DNA of 64,000 nucleotides from Antennarius striatus (lineage: Eukaryota; Chordata; Actinopteri; Lophiiformes; Antennariidae): contig NC_090784.1 of assembly GCF_040054535.1 (NCBI RefSeq), positions 18,946,001 through 19,010,000 on the forward strand, written 5' to 3'. The position numbers and the translations under genes were made by a program. Below, in pieces: positions 1 to 39,654 of the stretch. The notes beneath the pieces were generated by a model. That model worked only from the letters and a program-made list of their open reading frames with translations. It searched no databases and was not told the origin of the DNA. Position 1 is the first letter of the stretch; every line of letters begins with the position of its first letter.

Positions 1-1310
1 GCACACGCACAACGGGACCCCTGCTGGAAACGTGACTTCTTTTTGGATGAAGCAGCCTTCAGGGTAGAGCTGTTCCATTCTCTAGTAACAACCCAGACTC
101 CTTACATGCTCTGCAGGCCTGGCTCAGAGCTCACTTTAACATACTATAATTTAATATACTATTATTTGCCTAAAAATAAACTTTTGCCTCGGATATTTTT
201 TAAAACACGCATCAGCACACATGGGACTCATTTCCTGCTTCTGCTGCTAAACCATAGAGTCCGTTTAATCGTTGAAGGTTCTGCTTTCTTCCACAGCAGA
301 GTCACACACACAGTTTTTGAACTACACGGTTTGGTTTCGACGGCATATTAAAGCCGAGATTACTGAAGTTGCACTTGCAAGTGATGATCCACACAGGTGT
401 TTGGAAGGGAAATGGGATGGGTTTATTTTGCAAAAATGGGATGGAATTATTTTGCAACAAATATCAAACAGAAGTATTTATAATCTCATATCTGTCAAGA
501 ACCACTTTTATTTTGATGCATCAGACCGTTTCTTTTTCATTCTTTGACTTTCTGGAGTCTCTGGCCTTTGGTGAGAAAGTGAGTAAGTTACTAAACTGTT
601 GCTTTATGTTTCTGCATTAAAATGTTTAAAACCAACTACTTTTTGTTGTGTACTTAGATTGCACCGAACGCTTCTAAAAACATACAGGAACAAACATGTC
701 TAGCAGGTTTTACCTGATAATTTGGAATTTAGAGTAATCCCTTCTTTGGGAATACTGTATGTCAAAGGGCACATATATAATCTGTTCACAGGATAAAAAC
801 ATAAAATGTTGTTCAAGACTGTGGCTAGATGATTAAAAATCTACTTCAGACGTAGGGATTCTTAAATAGATTTGTGTGACTGATTTGATGAAATCCTTCA
901 CACTAAAAAAGAAAAAAAAAACACTTTCTGCTTTATTGCTTGTGATCAGCTCCTCCAAATGGATTCTGCTTTTTTCTAGTCTGTCTTATGATTTCACACT
1001 CTATTAAGAATAAATAAAAACCACATTCCTAAAATAACAAAGATGGAAGAAATGTGACTCAGATTTGACTCATTCATGAACAACACACACAAGAGTTACT
1101 GTGGCTGTACTGAGGTTCTGTTTGCATCAGACACATGTGTTTTCAGGCCTGACATAATACAGCTTGTAAATATAACTGTGACCAGTCTCAGTGCCAGTCT
1201 GCCACAGATGAGCAAATAAAAAAATATCACAGATTCACTCCTTAATGGAAGAAAGAATAACACCAGACAAACAACTCAATGTGTATTTCAGCCATAAACA
1301 GCCAAGATTT
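1..1310. other. Intergenic stretch with no supported gene
   Basis: AT-rich sequence downstream of yrdc. The short open frames here have no splice-site support, no recognisable domain and biased composition, so I see no gene. On the minus strand an AATAAA (plus-strand tttatt at about 1313-1318) lies some 350 bases beyond the yrdc stop and is a plausible polyadenylation signal for that gene. The rest appears featureless apart from short A/T runs. Confidence 0.5.
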
Positions 1311-1663
1311 CATTTATTAATATAAACATTAATAAAAAGTCAAGACATTTTGCTTTGAAAGTATAAAAAGATGCATTTTACACCATAAAATATACATTGC
1401 TGACCTTTTTATATAAGATATTTAAATAAAATCTACTAATCCAATAACATTAGATACAGTAGGCAAAAAATATGGTCGTCAGAGAAAGTTCAGAATATTA
1501 TGAACCATTAGTGGTTTAAAGATTGAGCTGTTCCTGAGGTCTTGTCTTTACTGGGAAAGTTTCCTTCCTCCAGGTGAGCACAAAAAACAGTCTTTTCTGA
1601 GAAAGCCTTAGATCAAAGCTGAATGTGTGTGTCCTCGATTGCAGAGTGTGATGCGTTCAAAGG

Positions 1664-4195
1664 TCATTGTTCCCCCAAGTGCTTTGACAGTCCATATTTG
1701 CGCTCCAGTACATCAACCGTAGGAGAAACGGCGCTGGAATGAGAAAGTCGGTCATTTTACATTTAAAAAATGGCTTTCAGCGGGATTGGTGTAAAAAGAT
1801 TTTGTCTTGCATAAACCAAAACAAACAGCTGTGTTACAAACTCTTACTTCTCCTTACGGTTTTTAAACATTATTTCCAAGATGTAATTGTAGCCGTGCAT
1901 CAAAAGCAACCACAAAGCTGGTCATCTTTAACTTGCATTCTGTCATGTTGTAAAATGTAAAACACATTTCAAAGCATCTCATTTTGTTTTATCTTGATAA
2001 AATATTTTGTTTTGTTAGAATCTTGATGTTTTTATACATAAATACACATGTACGATTTATGCATATGATGTCATAAAAAAAAATGGAAACAGTATATCCT
2101 TGCTGGTAAAACTGAACTCACCAGCCGGGTCTGATAATGCGGTATTTGCCAGCAACTGATAGGTCGACCACAGTTGAACCAAGGCGGTTCTGGTGTTCTA
2201 TTTTGCCTCCATCCACTACCACTGCTAGTTTAGGCCAGAGGTCCTGAAACTCCTTCAGAGGACAGAGGACACAAAATTCAAAAAACATCCATCTTTTGCA
2301 GGGGGAGCTTGAGACTATCCCTGTAAACATTCACTGAAGGGAGGATGGCCATATCTTGGATAGGCTGTCGGATAAAAGTGTCTTTAAAATACACAAAATT
2401 CTCTCTTTTTCTCATTTCCCCCCACTTACATGAACCGCCACAGTGCTGGTTTGCGAGCTGACGTTGGCACTGGTCAGTGCCAGTGGCTCCCCACACATCT
2501 GGCAGAGGCGTCGCATGAAGGAGTGGTCTGGGATGCGCACACCAACGAGCTGAGAACAACATAAACAACAGACGATTGGTCCTCATGAATAAAATTTTTT
2601 GCTAGATATTCAATTTCTGGTAAATTCTAGTCGGGGGAATGAACTCACCGAAGTGAAGGGATTGAGATCCGTGTTCAGTGCTTCGGATCTTTCGAACACG
2701 AGAGTGACGGGACCCGGCAGGAGGTCACTTAACAGTTCATTCTGCACCGGCACCTTACAGAACCTGTCCATGGAAACACAAAGAAGACATGTCAGTGTTA
2801 ATATGATGTACAGAATGTAACATGTCCCCTTCAGTCACTCAACTAACCCCACAGGCTTTTCGTTGGGGTTAGCTTGGGGTTCAGTCCAGGACCAACCACA
2901 CTGTCTCAATAACTTTACCTCTGCATTCTGACATGTCATTTTTATTGGAGTGGATGAGTTAAACAAGGGAGAGGTCATCTGGGATTTTTTTTTAGATAAA
3001 AGCCTCGTGGTTACTTCTCTAGAAAATGTCTTTCATGTCACAAGACTACTCACAAAAATCAGTCAAGCATGACCCAATCCTTGTATTATGAGAATAACCA
3101 CAAAACATGCCCTACATTTAGAGGTATACTCAAGTTTAAGACAAAATAAATTAAAAAAACTGACAAAAACCTGATTTCAAACTGTAACACTCTTAGAAAT
3201 ATCAGCTTGCAGGGTTTACCTTCTGACCAACAACAAAAATAGTCCTAGAGAGCTTTTCCCCACTCCGGCGGTAAAACAGCACTTACTTGAAGATGTCCTG
3301 AATTTCTCCGACACAGATGGCCAGCGGCTTCTGTTGGTTTCGTCCTTTGATTTCGTAGGTTTTTCTGATGCCTGCGGAGCTCTGGGCCAGACACGCCAGG
3401 CCGTAGATGGTGTCTGTGGGCACAGCGACCACACCGCCCTCCTTCAGAGCCTTCACGGTACACCTCAGGATATCAGCGCCATCTGCAGTTTTGAAGTCAA
3501 GAATTGATAGGAGGAATCATCCATGCATCCAAGTCAACACCCACCTTCTTCCAGTTTTTATGTGGTTTGGTATCCAATACATTTTTGGATTTCATTTTTT
3601 TGATTCCAATCACTTATAACATACATCTTGTAAACAATTGAATATCTTTTGACAAAGACAGAAAATCTTTTCCCACTTGTTCAGGTTTTAATTTTAATTT
3701 TCATATATGCATTCAATTCAAATTTCACGTTTGATTTAGAGACATAAATTGGATATTTTTTTTCCTGAAGCTGTTGAATAACAGATCAGGTCATAAAGCA
3801 TCTGGAGTGTCGCAATCTGATAATACTCTACTGATACGGCAATGGCGTGGTTTGTCACACCTTGCAGGAAAAACAAGGATCTGATGCAACACGCAGCAGT
3901 CTTTACGTCAACTGTGATGTACCTGATGCTAATACTGTATTCCCCAAATAAAACATACCAAACGCTATTAACTCGTTTTCAAAACCTTCACACTACCTTT
4001 GCAGCAAAAATGACAGTTCGTACCTGTCTGACCCTCCAGATGAACAGACGGGCCATTAGAGGTCGGGGGCGGCAAACGCAGCACTTCGGTCTTTAATTCT
4101 TCACACATTTGTCCTTCAAGGCGACGAACCAGGACTGAACTGTGAGTGTCTCTGAATTTGAGTAATACTATGGCGATTTTACGGACTACCTTCAT
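1664..4195 (-). CDS. yrdc: Threonylcarbamoyl-AMP synthase (YrdC domain protein)
   Basis: Makes L-threonylcarbamoyl-AMP from threonine, bicarbonate and ATP, the first step of t6A37 tRNA modification in mitochondria and cytosol (family knowledge). Exons on the minus strand: 4195-4024, 3482-3287, 2763-2649, 2549-2430, 2252-2122 and 1733-1664. All phases chain to 267 residues, against about 279 in human. Family motifs seen: VVAVPTDTIYGLACLA, LLPGPVTLVFERSE, LVGVRIPDHSFM, PLALTSANVSSQ, LGSTVVDLS and IIRPG. The start is the ATG at 4195, giving a basic, hydrophobic mitochondrial-type leader (MKVVRKIAIVLLKF); the open frame further upstream begins at a TTG. Reading on after IIRPGW meets TGA at 2118-2120, but that lies inside a GTGAGT donor. 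The real C-terminus (AVSPTVDVLERKYGL...) is in the last short exon. Confidence 0.93.
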
Positions 4196-4340
4196 GAAAT
4201 CAAAGCTGCAGACACGAGTGTACCAGAGCACACCCGTGAAACATGTTGTCTTCCGGGTTACGCCCCCCTGTGACAATGACGTAGATTTAAAGGGGCCGGT
4301 GACAATTTCAGACGTAACCTGGAAAATACTTCAGATAGAA
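4196..4340 (-). promoter_or_regulatory. Probable yrdc promoter / 5'UTR
   Basis: The sequence just upstream of the yrdc ATG is relatively GC-rich. It carries a CRE-like TGACGTAG at 4277-4284 and a C-rich run near 4261-4268. The transcription start is not visible; the assignment rests on position only. Confidence 0.35.
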
Positions 4341-4348
4341 CAGTGTTT

Positions 4349-4510
4349 CTCAACCTCTGTACCGCGGCACACCAGAGTGCCTTGAGAGAACAGGTGTGAA
4401 ATCATAAACTTTCTCTTAATTATTCTTAAAAATGCCGTTGTTGAGTGTCGGTGCTGCAATCTAGATTATAGTGACTGTTCAACTACAGCAATCGCCAGTG
4501 CAGAGGTAAA
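4349..4510. mobile_element. Possible hAT-type element end
   Basis: Starts with cagtgtttctcaacctctg and continues into a 'gcggcacacc' motif, which resembles the terminal repeat and subterminal sequence of hAT/Charlie-like elements in vertebrates. I could not find a matching inverted end downstream, so it would be truncated. The family call is from memory of the terminal motif only. Confidence 0.35.
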
Positions 4511-4740
4511 AACAGGCCTTATGCAGTTCAATAGTGTGATATTTTTGTGTGTGTTTCTCAAAACTGACAGAATTGGTTCAGTTTTCTGGTATTTGCTCAT
4601 GAATGCAACATTAGGGAAACATATCACCTACTCTAAAAAAAAAAAAAGAAGAAAAAAACTCAGAATTAAATTTTTTTTAAATCATGGTGCTGGTCATGCT
4701 GTTCCAGTAGGTTTTTAATGTATTGGCTAAAGGCCCCTAA

Positions 4741-4983
4741 TCAATCAGACTTGCTGTTCTTCGAAGGAAAGAGCAGCACGCACTCCACCTCCAGAATCAC
4801 CTTTCTCTTAAGCAAGAATGTAAGGTCCATCATCCCTCTGATGAGTTCCATGTCCTTCCCTTTCTTTTTCATAGCAGCCGCCAGGACAAGTCTTAGGTCT
4901 TCAAGTGTATCGTCATCATAGTCATCATCATAGTCTTTTGGATGATCTTCATCATGATGACTGACATCACCCCTTTGGTTTGG
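4741..4983 (-). other. Orphan open frame, possible terminal exon or relic
   Basis: A minus-strand frame stays open for 80 codons from after a stop at 4984-4986 to a TGA at 4741-4743. It encodes an acidic Asp/Tyr-rich stretch (DYDDDYDDDTLEDLRL) followed by a mixed-charge helical-looking segment (AAAMKKKGKDMELIRGMMDL) and ends LLFPSKNSKSD. There is no ATG at its upstream end, so if real it would be a 3' exon or a piece of a decayed gene. I recognise no family. The composition looks more coding-like than its surroundings, which are A/T-rich. It may belong with the hAT-like end about 300 bases away, but nothing proves this. Confidence 0.25.
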
Positions 4984-4999
4984 TCAAGTCAAACCTCCC

Positions 5000-7900
5000 C
5001 TCGTCTTTTCTTGTTTACACTAATCTCACTGACAGCCAGTCTGGCACAGATTTGATCTGTATAGCTTCCAAGCTTGTACTTTATGTTTGCTGTACTTCAT
5101 GCCCTGTGCCTCAAGCAATTACTCTAATTATAATATATTTACAGTATATTTTACAAAATATTTTTTGCAATATATAAATAATCCAATAATATATCCATGT
5201 GGATTGTTTGTTTGCGGGCTTTGTTTTATCTTATCTATTTTTATAATCCTAGCAAAATCTAACACCAGTTGTACTTGCAAAATCACAAATCTTTTCATGA
5301 ATGTATAATATAAATGTAAATATATTATATAATTAATATATTAAATATATTATATAAACATATAAAATATATATATTAAAGACATCAATGCCATTAATCT
5401 TCTTAAGAATGCAATACATGTAAAAAAAATAATGACCTGCACCACTTCTATTGTTGAAAGTTGATGTTGCACAGGTTTGTTACAGAAATCTTTTCATTCC
5501 ACAACTGTCAAACAGGATTTTATATCAGCAAGATTTTGTTTTTTACTTATTATATACACCTGCTTGCCCTCATCTCATTAACTGGGACAATTTATATCAG
5601 CTGGGCTTCTGACTGAAAATGAAAAATGCACAGAGAAACAGCCAGTTCAAACGGAACAATCAGCAGCTCATTTCCATAGTCATGGCCTCGGACACGGGTA
5701 AAAATACATGCAATTGAAAAAAAAAAAATCTTCAGTTGTATTTTAAATATTGCTTGAAATATTTTTTTGCATATCAATCAAAGATTGCACAGAAAACATA
5801 ATCCAACAGCCTGTGGAGGATGTTTCACAGAAAATACAGGTGACGCAAGTTGAACTTTTCCAATCTGATGGTGTTCCAACAACTCTTGTCTTGACCAGCA
5901 TGTTTTATCCACTAGCTTCTCCAAAATGTTGAAGACAGACTGCTGACACTGTCAGATAAAATAAATCTGTGCAACACAGTCCTGAACGATTTACAGGCTC
6001 TAGGTGATGTCGTAAAGGTGAGTTGTTTACCCCTCAGCTGTTCTTGCTTAATGCAGAGTTGGATGTTAATTTTATTCACATCCCACAGAGAAAGTCTCTC
6101 CAGGATGAATCCTTACCCTTACAGAAGTGACCTGATGTGCAGAAGTTGTTTCTTTTCCTTTATATAATTTCAATAAATTTTGTTCAGAAAACCAATTTCC
6201 ACATGCGAACAGTTCATTGACAAAATGTTTTCGTGACAAGGATAAGGTTTTATTCATATTATATTGCTCTCAATTCAGAAAGTTATTCATCATAATACTT
6301 TTATATGAAACAAGCATAAGCAAACTTTCACATTATACATTCTCTTAAAAAATACAAAACCGTAACAATTTGTCACTCTTTGGGTGTTTAGACATTCCTT
6401 TGGAAGCATATGGTTTTCCTCCTTAACAAAACTAGCCATTTGGACATTTAAAAAAATATCCCAACACTCTTTACAATTGTAATCAAACGATGTGCTTCCA
6501 AAAAAATGTCACCATCGGTGATTTGCTGATGTTACCATTTCTGGTTACCTCAGAAAAATGAATGGGGATAATAAATTTGGGAGAAAAAAAATGTATGATC
6601 AAAAATATTGGGAACAGCAGATCTGACCGAGCCAACAATCATTTTCATGTCGACTTTTATTTTACGAGATGATTTCAAAAATGGAGTGAACCCAAATGAA
6701 ACATGTTGACACATTAAGTAAAAAAAAAAAAAAGCTGCACATTTGACCAAAAAATAATTCTTAAAACAGAATAACACATTCAAAGTACTCCATAAAACAA
6801 ATCCAGTTGGTTAACCAGCATGTCAAAGAATGTTGCTGTGACAACACTCATGAGAATTAAGTTTTGGATGGTCCAGATTCACAACTGATTATGAAATGCA
6901 ATATACTGGAGTTCAACAAACCAGCTGCACATGAATGCATTTGAAAGGCAACATTTGCACCTGGACCTCTGCATATAAGGCTATAGCAGAATGTCATCTA
7001 ATGGAGGGAGGCATAATTCATCTTTCAGTCGGTATTTAAAATTGTGAATGCCACACCTAAAATTGCATAGTTGCGTTCAATGACGGTATGCATGCGTGGG
7101 AAAAATACATAGATGTTATGCTTGCTGGCAGCAATTTGAGTTTTTTGACAGTGAAATGGTGAGTAAATTATGTTTTAAGCCAACGGACCTAAAATGAAAG
7201 TCCTGATACCTACGATATCGGCATACATGGAATGGTTCAGGGGACAAATGATTCCATATTTGGCAAACCTGAATATCCATAAATGACTTTCCAAAGCGTA
7301 AACATTTCTGTCTAGATCTATTTGCCTCATTTTGATCTGCTGCTGGACATGATCGCCTGAGACTCTTAACGATGAATGTGTCGGCGTGTCGATGAAAAGT
7401 CTGAAGCAGAGGCAGTCAAGGCAAGGAGGCTCATGGAACAGTTGCGCTGTAAGGCTGACCAGCTCCACATTCTACTATACAGGGCATAATATCTCTCCGT
7501 AATCATTGCATTGCGTCCCATGTGAATACATTATACAGAAACTTATATATACTTGTATAAATCTTGTTACTATGAAGACTGTACAAAAGCCCAGCTGCTA
7601 TTACAACTAAACACAAACACCTCTGGATAACATGACTGGGGGAAGAATGCAAGAATACATTAGCTTCAAACTCAGATCTAGTGATTCAAAAATCTATAAA
7701 AAATACAAATTCTAAATATAATCTACAGGTTTTTTCCCCAAAGATGTTTACACTAAAATGTACTGTATTTACACCGTCCCCCCAGACACCATATTTTTAA
7801 ATGCTACTTTACAGCAGTTGTATAGAAAAGTGTGTAGTGGTGCTGCACCTCGGCTAATAAGCTGTTAGATTACAAGTTAGTGTGCGATAAACAGGGAGGA

Positions 7901-9075
7901 GTGCAGCAAAACGTAGGGCTACTGCAAGAGTGGGGCCTCGGGTAAGGAAAACTTGATCAGAATCATTCATGACTTGATGCATCCCTGAGGGTCACAACCG
8001 GGTGTTGACAGTAGTTTCTTACTGTTTTGTGGCGGACAATTTATGCAAACAAGCAGATCCTAGAGGATAATTTGCTTCACTGTGCAGTCTACTACAGGTG
8101 TCTCTCTTCTCAAAATTTGCTTTTAGCAATACCCATATTCAAAAAAGAAAAGCAATTCAGTAACAAAAAAAATACAACAAGTGATTGGAATAAATTAATA
8201 GATTTCTTTTCTATCTTCAAGATATTACCAGTATAATCAATCAAGCTCTAAAATAAATTAACATGTACAGTTTTTAAATTAGTTAAAGTTATAGGCATCT
8301 CATTAATGTATTGACTTGATTTCACAAAAAAAGAAAAGACAGATCTGGTCACAGGTTCTTTTTGTGAATAGTATGTCATCGTTAAAATAAGTGACAAAGA
8401 ATCATCACATTTTCTGGCCTATGCTTAGTCTTCCTAGGAAACAAACACAGAAGAAATCACTTATTGTCAGACATCTTTTGGGGGTTGGGGGGTGGGCTAT
8501 GAGGCCAGCCCCTTTCCTGCTTGGAACAATGCTTTAAAATTCAGTAAATTCCTCTAATATACAGTGCATTCTGGCCATTTGCATACCAGCTTTAAGCATT
8601 TGACATGTCCTGCAGTACAGTACAAGGATATACGACATGTTTTGTTTTCCTGCTCCGGGAGGGTGACCTTAAAACCAGGAAAAAGTCAGTTATCAGTGCT
8701 TGGACAACTTACTCATTTCAATCAATTCAGAGTGGATCAACAGGGTCACTATATACAGTTTTAGTATCACAAAGGATCCGCCTTTTCCCTGCATTAAATA
8801 ATATTACTAAACCTTAATTAGCAAAACCCATCCAGTTAAAAAGAATGCCACTAATGTGATGACACCAAACACAAATATATTTATAGTTCATGTATTAGAT
8901 GCACGCACTCATACAAGACATAATGTATTGCAGGTACATGAACGTTGATGTGCACACACACTTCAATAACAAAGAAAAGGTGTTGCTGTGGAGAATGACA
9001 TGTGGGTGGAAATGATGCTGTGAACGAGTGGGAGCAACAAACACCTTGCTGCACGGACTCTGAAAGGCAGTTCTT
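5000..9075 (-). other. Intergenic region and probable long mtf1 3'UTR
   Basis: No coding exon with proper splice sites was seen on either strand. The part nearest the mtf1 stop is U-rich on the mtf1 sense strand. Minus-strand AATAAA motifs occur, for example at about 6249-6254, so the mtf1 transcript may extend roughly 2.8 kb past its stop. This is inference from position and signals. The 5290-5390 part is almost pure A/T. Confidence 0.3.
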
Positions 9076-17262
<8,187 letters not shown>

Positions 17263-19330
17263 GGTCCCTGGTACCTCTCTTTCCTTTGCAAGGAGGGCTG
17301 CACACCTACACTGTCAAAGTTACAACCTAAAAGTAAATAATAAGTACTCGGTTACTTAAAATATTGTAGAAGTTAAATTTGCAAAAAGCAGTAAACATTT
17401 GAATGGCAGTGTAGTTTCAATTTAATACAATATGTGATTCAATGGTAAAGACAAAAAAGTCATCAATGAGAAAGTTTACTTTCTGTAGCATGTCATCGCA
17501 TTAAGGTCTCAAAAATAGTAAACTGTGCAAAAAAATCAATGAAATTCAAGAAGAGATGAGGTGAGGATGAAAGTGATTGAAATACATTAGTGTGGAAAGG
17601 ACTGCAAATCTACTCCCAAGTGTCTTGGTTGCCACAGATTTAGAGTTAGACATTATCTACACAGAAAACATTTTGAGCAATATTTAAGCTCCACTGAAGT
17701 GGTCAACCTTTAAAAAATCCTCCAAGAGCAAAGCAATGGCTCATTCAGGAAATCACAAAAGGTCCAAAGAAAATATACAATGAGCTGTAGGCCTCTCTTC
17801 TCAATAAAAGCGTTCATGCAAGGATTCACTTTTGAAAGGCAAAAATGACATCCAAGAGTGGTGAGTGAAAGGTCAATGCTAAACCAGGAGAACATTACAG
17901 CTCATCTGAATTGTGCCCTAAAACTCCTAGAGGACCCTCAGAGCTTTTGGTAAAAATATATACAGTATGGATCAATAAGTCTAAAGTTGGATTGTTTGGA
18001 AGACAGAGATCCCATTACATCTATTATAAGCCAGCATTAATACACAACATTCCACAAAAACATTATTCTATATGTCAAGCTCCAAGAGAACCCTTGCTTC
18101 TCCAGACACAAGAAACTGATGTGTTGAGAGTAACACAGATTCTTGCAAGTACCAGGAACCCTTACAGGAAACTCTCTTGCCATCTACGAGTAACTGAGGC
18201 TTGGGCATCATTGAGCACAACAACAACAGAAAAATTGCTGCAAACATAGTCAACCGCGCAATGCCTGATTTTAGAAGGTCAGGAACATTCTGGAGTGTTC
18301 ATCACATACACTTGACTTGAGTCCTGTGGAAAATCTCTAGAGAGATTTAAATAACGTGGCTGGAGCAGATAAATCTAAGAAGATAATTATAAGACGGGGG
18401 TCCTTTGGGGAATGGGCCAAGATTGTTCAGTTACGCTAAAGAAAAAAAGAAAAACCCACCGTTGTATGGCTCTGCGTTACATGTGCAGCATAAAGCGCGT
18501 AATACGAACACGATAAAATATAGAACTTTGTAATATCAATGACACAAGTCACAGAACAGCAATGGACAAACCCGCTAGTCTTCTGTACATTTAATTATTG
18601 ATTCCAAATCTTTTTAAGTGTGTCAGGCTATATTTTAAGAAAACGTTGTGTAATATGCACCATAATTTACGTTTTCAATACTCAATATAGCAAACAAATG
18701 TTTATGAAAACAGTGGTCTCATCGTGGTTTGTATAAATTAAGTATTTGTCCAAAATTTTCGATTAGTCATGCACCCTAAGCAGACTGCGCAGTTAAGAAT
18801 CCCCCGGACTTCCGATCTATCGTCAATAAATACACATTGGTCACATCGTTTGTAGCTTCAAATATATGACGCTAGCTGGCTGTTACAAATTGATACCAAA
18901 CAAAATGATTACTTCATTTATTGTTAACAGTCAAAATTAAACAAAATTTCCTTCAAAATTTTGATCTTCAGTCAACTAAATAGGGCGGGTAACAAGAGTT
19001 AGCTTTAAGCTAACCAAGAAAATTATCACATCTCTCTAGATATAGTTATGCTAGCCATTAGCAATTTTAGCCCAGAGCTAGGATTGTGAGCTAGCTAGTA
19101 ACTGGCTAACAGTTAGCCTGTTTACTGTCGACAAATGCCATGACTTGTTCTCCCTTCAAGTTTGTTGTCACTAAGTGACAAACGGACATGGTAAAGTTTA
19201 AGCTCATCGACAAAAATAGAACATGCAAATATATTTACCTGTGGAGAAATGTGAGCCTTGTTCCTATGCTTTGGATGTTCAGCACTCTATCGCCTCCCTG
19301 ATACGTTACGTCACAGACGTTCGTGATGAA
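17263..19330 (-). promoter_or_regulatory. mtf1: mtf1 5'UTR exons, intron 1 and promoter
   Basis: The start-codon exon opens at an acceptor at 17311-17313, giving a short leader (17310-17263). A strong donor (CCACAG then GTAAATAT on the minus strand) ends a probable noncoding first exon at 19239. The promoter should therefore lie at about 19240-19400. It contains a CRE-like TGACGTAA (plus-strand 19306-19313). A single MRE-core match (TGCACCC near 18769) sits in intron 1; one copy is expected by chance and is not evidence of autoregulation. Confidence 0.5.
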
Positions 19331-19789
19331 TTATGGGAAATTCAGCATCATCCCAGAGATTTAGAATGTGAAACCTTATTCTACCAAACGATACAAATTT
19401 TATTTTGAGATTAATGTCGGGAAGGTTGCACTAGTCTTCCACTCTCACACACATGAGAAATAATATTGTCACGCTGCTAACTGTGCTTGTAATATGGAAC
19501 ATGAATTAGAGAATAAAAACACCTTTGCCACACATCTCGTTTCAAAGGTTTCGTTTATATATACATATATAAAACAATATGGTGATGAGATCAGAAACAT
19601 TAAAATATTTTTAAATAACAGTTTTAAAAATTGTTATATCGACAGAAACATTTATTTTTTCATCTGTAAATTAATTATACTCTATTTCTATACAAAGAGC
19701 CATCTACGAATATAAGAAATCATTACAGTTCATTTCAAATACTGGACTGTACAATTGTTAGTGTTCAGCTTTAGTCTTATGTCCTCCAT

Positions 19790-38003
<18,214 letters not shown>

Positions 38004-38420
38004 GGTTGACTTGGTTACTCTGTGTCACAATTTGTACCCTAAAGCGTTTCCCAGACGAAAATGTCCGAAGGCGTTTCGAGCGTTGTTGGTTTATTTGTTA
38101 CTCAAGTAACAAAAAACCAAGAAGTACAGACGCACCAGGCGCCCCGACATTATTCCCTTTGCGAGCCAGATGTTTCTCGTCTGTCTTCACCCACTGGCCC
38201 GACTCAAGTTTGCCACGCACTGATACTGGCTCCGGAGCGCACTAGCAGTGACGTCACGACTGGGCTGTCAGATTTAGGCCTTGAACGAGTTCTACTAAAT
38301 CTGACTCAGTCGCGTTGCGCAAAAGTCTGATGTGTGCCAACATCAACTGAAGTTGTGTCCGTCACCTGCACACACATGCATTTCCACAAGGACCACGTGT
38401 TTAGCGCTTCGTTTAACATA
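38004..38420 (-). promoter_or_regulatory. inpp5b: inpp5b promoter / 5'UTR region
   Basis: GC content rises immediately upstream of the inpp5b start codon. A perfect palindromic CRE (TGACGTCA) is at 38249-38256. The plus-strand 89-codon open frame across this region is best read as a by-product of the higher GC content: it has no recognisable domain and no neighbouring exon. Confidence 0.5.
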
Positions 38421-39654
38421 TTTCACTGAGTTGATAACTTTCAAACAAAATCTGTGTGAAATTGTGTTAATTTACACAGTATGTATGGCTGTGTAGACAC
38501 ATTAGATATTAAAATTAACAAGTAGACACCAACAAATACATACAAGAACTAACACAACTATAAAATGCAATTTTAAATCAAATTCTACAGGGATCAGAAT
38601 AAATTTGTTATCATTAGCAAATTTGGGATAAAACAATCACAAGTAAATTAACTTGTAAGAATGTACTCAGTTACTTTTGGGAATTGTGATATGAAAGCTA
38701 GTAATTGTGGAAAATACCAGGAATCACTCACCGTATTGTGATTTTAAAGACTGTGGAAAGCCTTAAGAAGAATCATGACAAGATTTTTATGTTCTTCTTA
38801 ATAAATACAACTTAATCACTCCGATTTACCTGTACAGACAGTTTATTAGATTAGATTTTTCTTTTTTCACAAAACTAGACTTACTTATAACAAGTCTGAT
38901 TTTATTATACATTTTATATTTATGTCAAACAGAAAATATACATTGTAAATCACAAAATATAGATCCACTCATCACTAAGATAGTCATTTATGGTCAAAAG
39001 AAATTAATTTCACATTTACTTAGAGGTGAATCAAAAGAAATTCTTTGCCAAGCCTTCACAACCTGTAACAGCTCAACATTTAGATTTCATAAAGTGCATA
39101 CAGTCATAGCTGCATTTCACTTGCAGTGGTTTGAATAAAGGATAATAGAAACAAGGTTTGTGGAAATAAAAGATAAAAACATGTTTAAGATCATTCATCA
39201 ACTCAAAATCAAAATCTGTCTAAGTGTCTTTATGAGGACAAAAATAAACCAGTGATACACAAAATCATGAAACAAAACTTGAGTTTAGAAAATGGAAATG
39301 TTATCTTAAAACTGTGCTGAAAAAAAAATTATTTCATTATAACATCGTGGTCATTGTAAAGATAATTGGACCTATTTGGGAGTGATGTGAAGTCCGCCAT
39401 GAACTGCTGAACAACTTTCATTTAGAAATACTGTTCAAAGCCATTTTCACTGGTCTGGAAACAGATTTAAAAAAATAACTGAACCTTAAATGAAATGCGA
39501 AAGAAATCAACATTTTTGCTGTAGAGCACTGTTTGTACTGTAACATTACATATGATATGGATGTCAGTGTAGCAAATTGTACAAGTTGGTGTCGAGCTCT
39601 GCTCTGTTAAGCTTTTATGTCCGATGGAATGGGGAATTGCATAACCCTCTGGAT
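38421..39654. other. Intergenic, probably including the 3'UTR of the mucin-like gene
   Basis: AT-rich sequence with no coding exon seen. Minus-strand AATAAA motifs, for example near 38842, could end the mucin-like transcript. Its boundary with the inpp5b promoter cannot be placed by eye. Confidence 0.3.

Noticed and set aside
18760-18780. Metal response element core in mtf1 intron 1, considered as autoregulation
   Set aside because: A single 7-base degenerate match in several kilobases is expected by chance.
38061-38330. 89-codon plus-strand frame upstream of inpp5b
   Set aside because: Lies in a CpG-rich promoter with no family motif and no partner exon; chance is the simpler reading.
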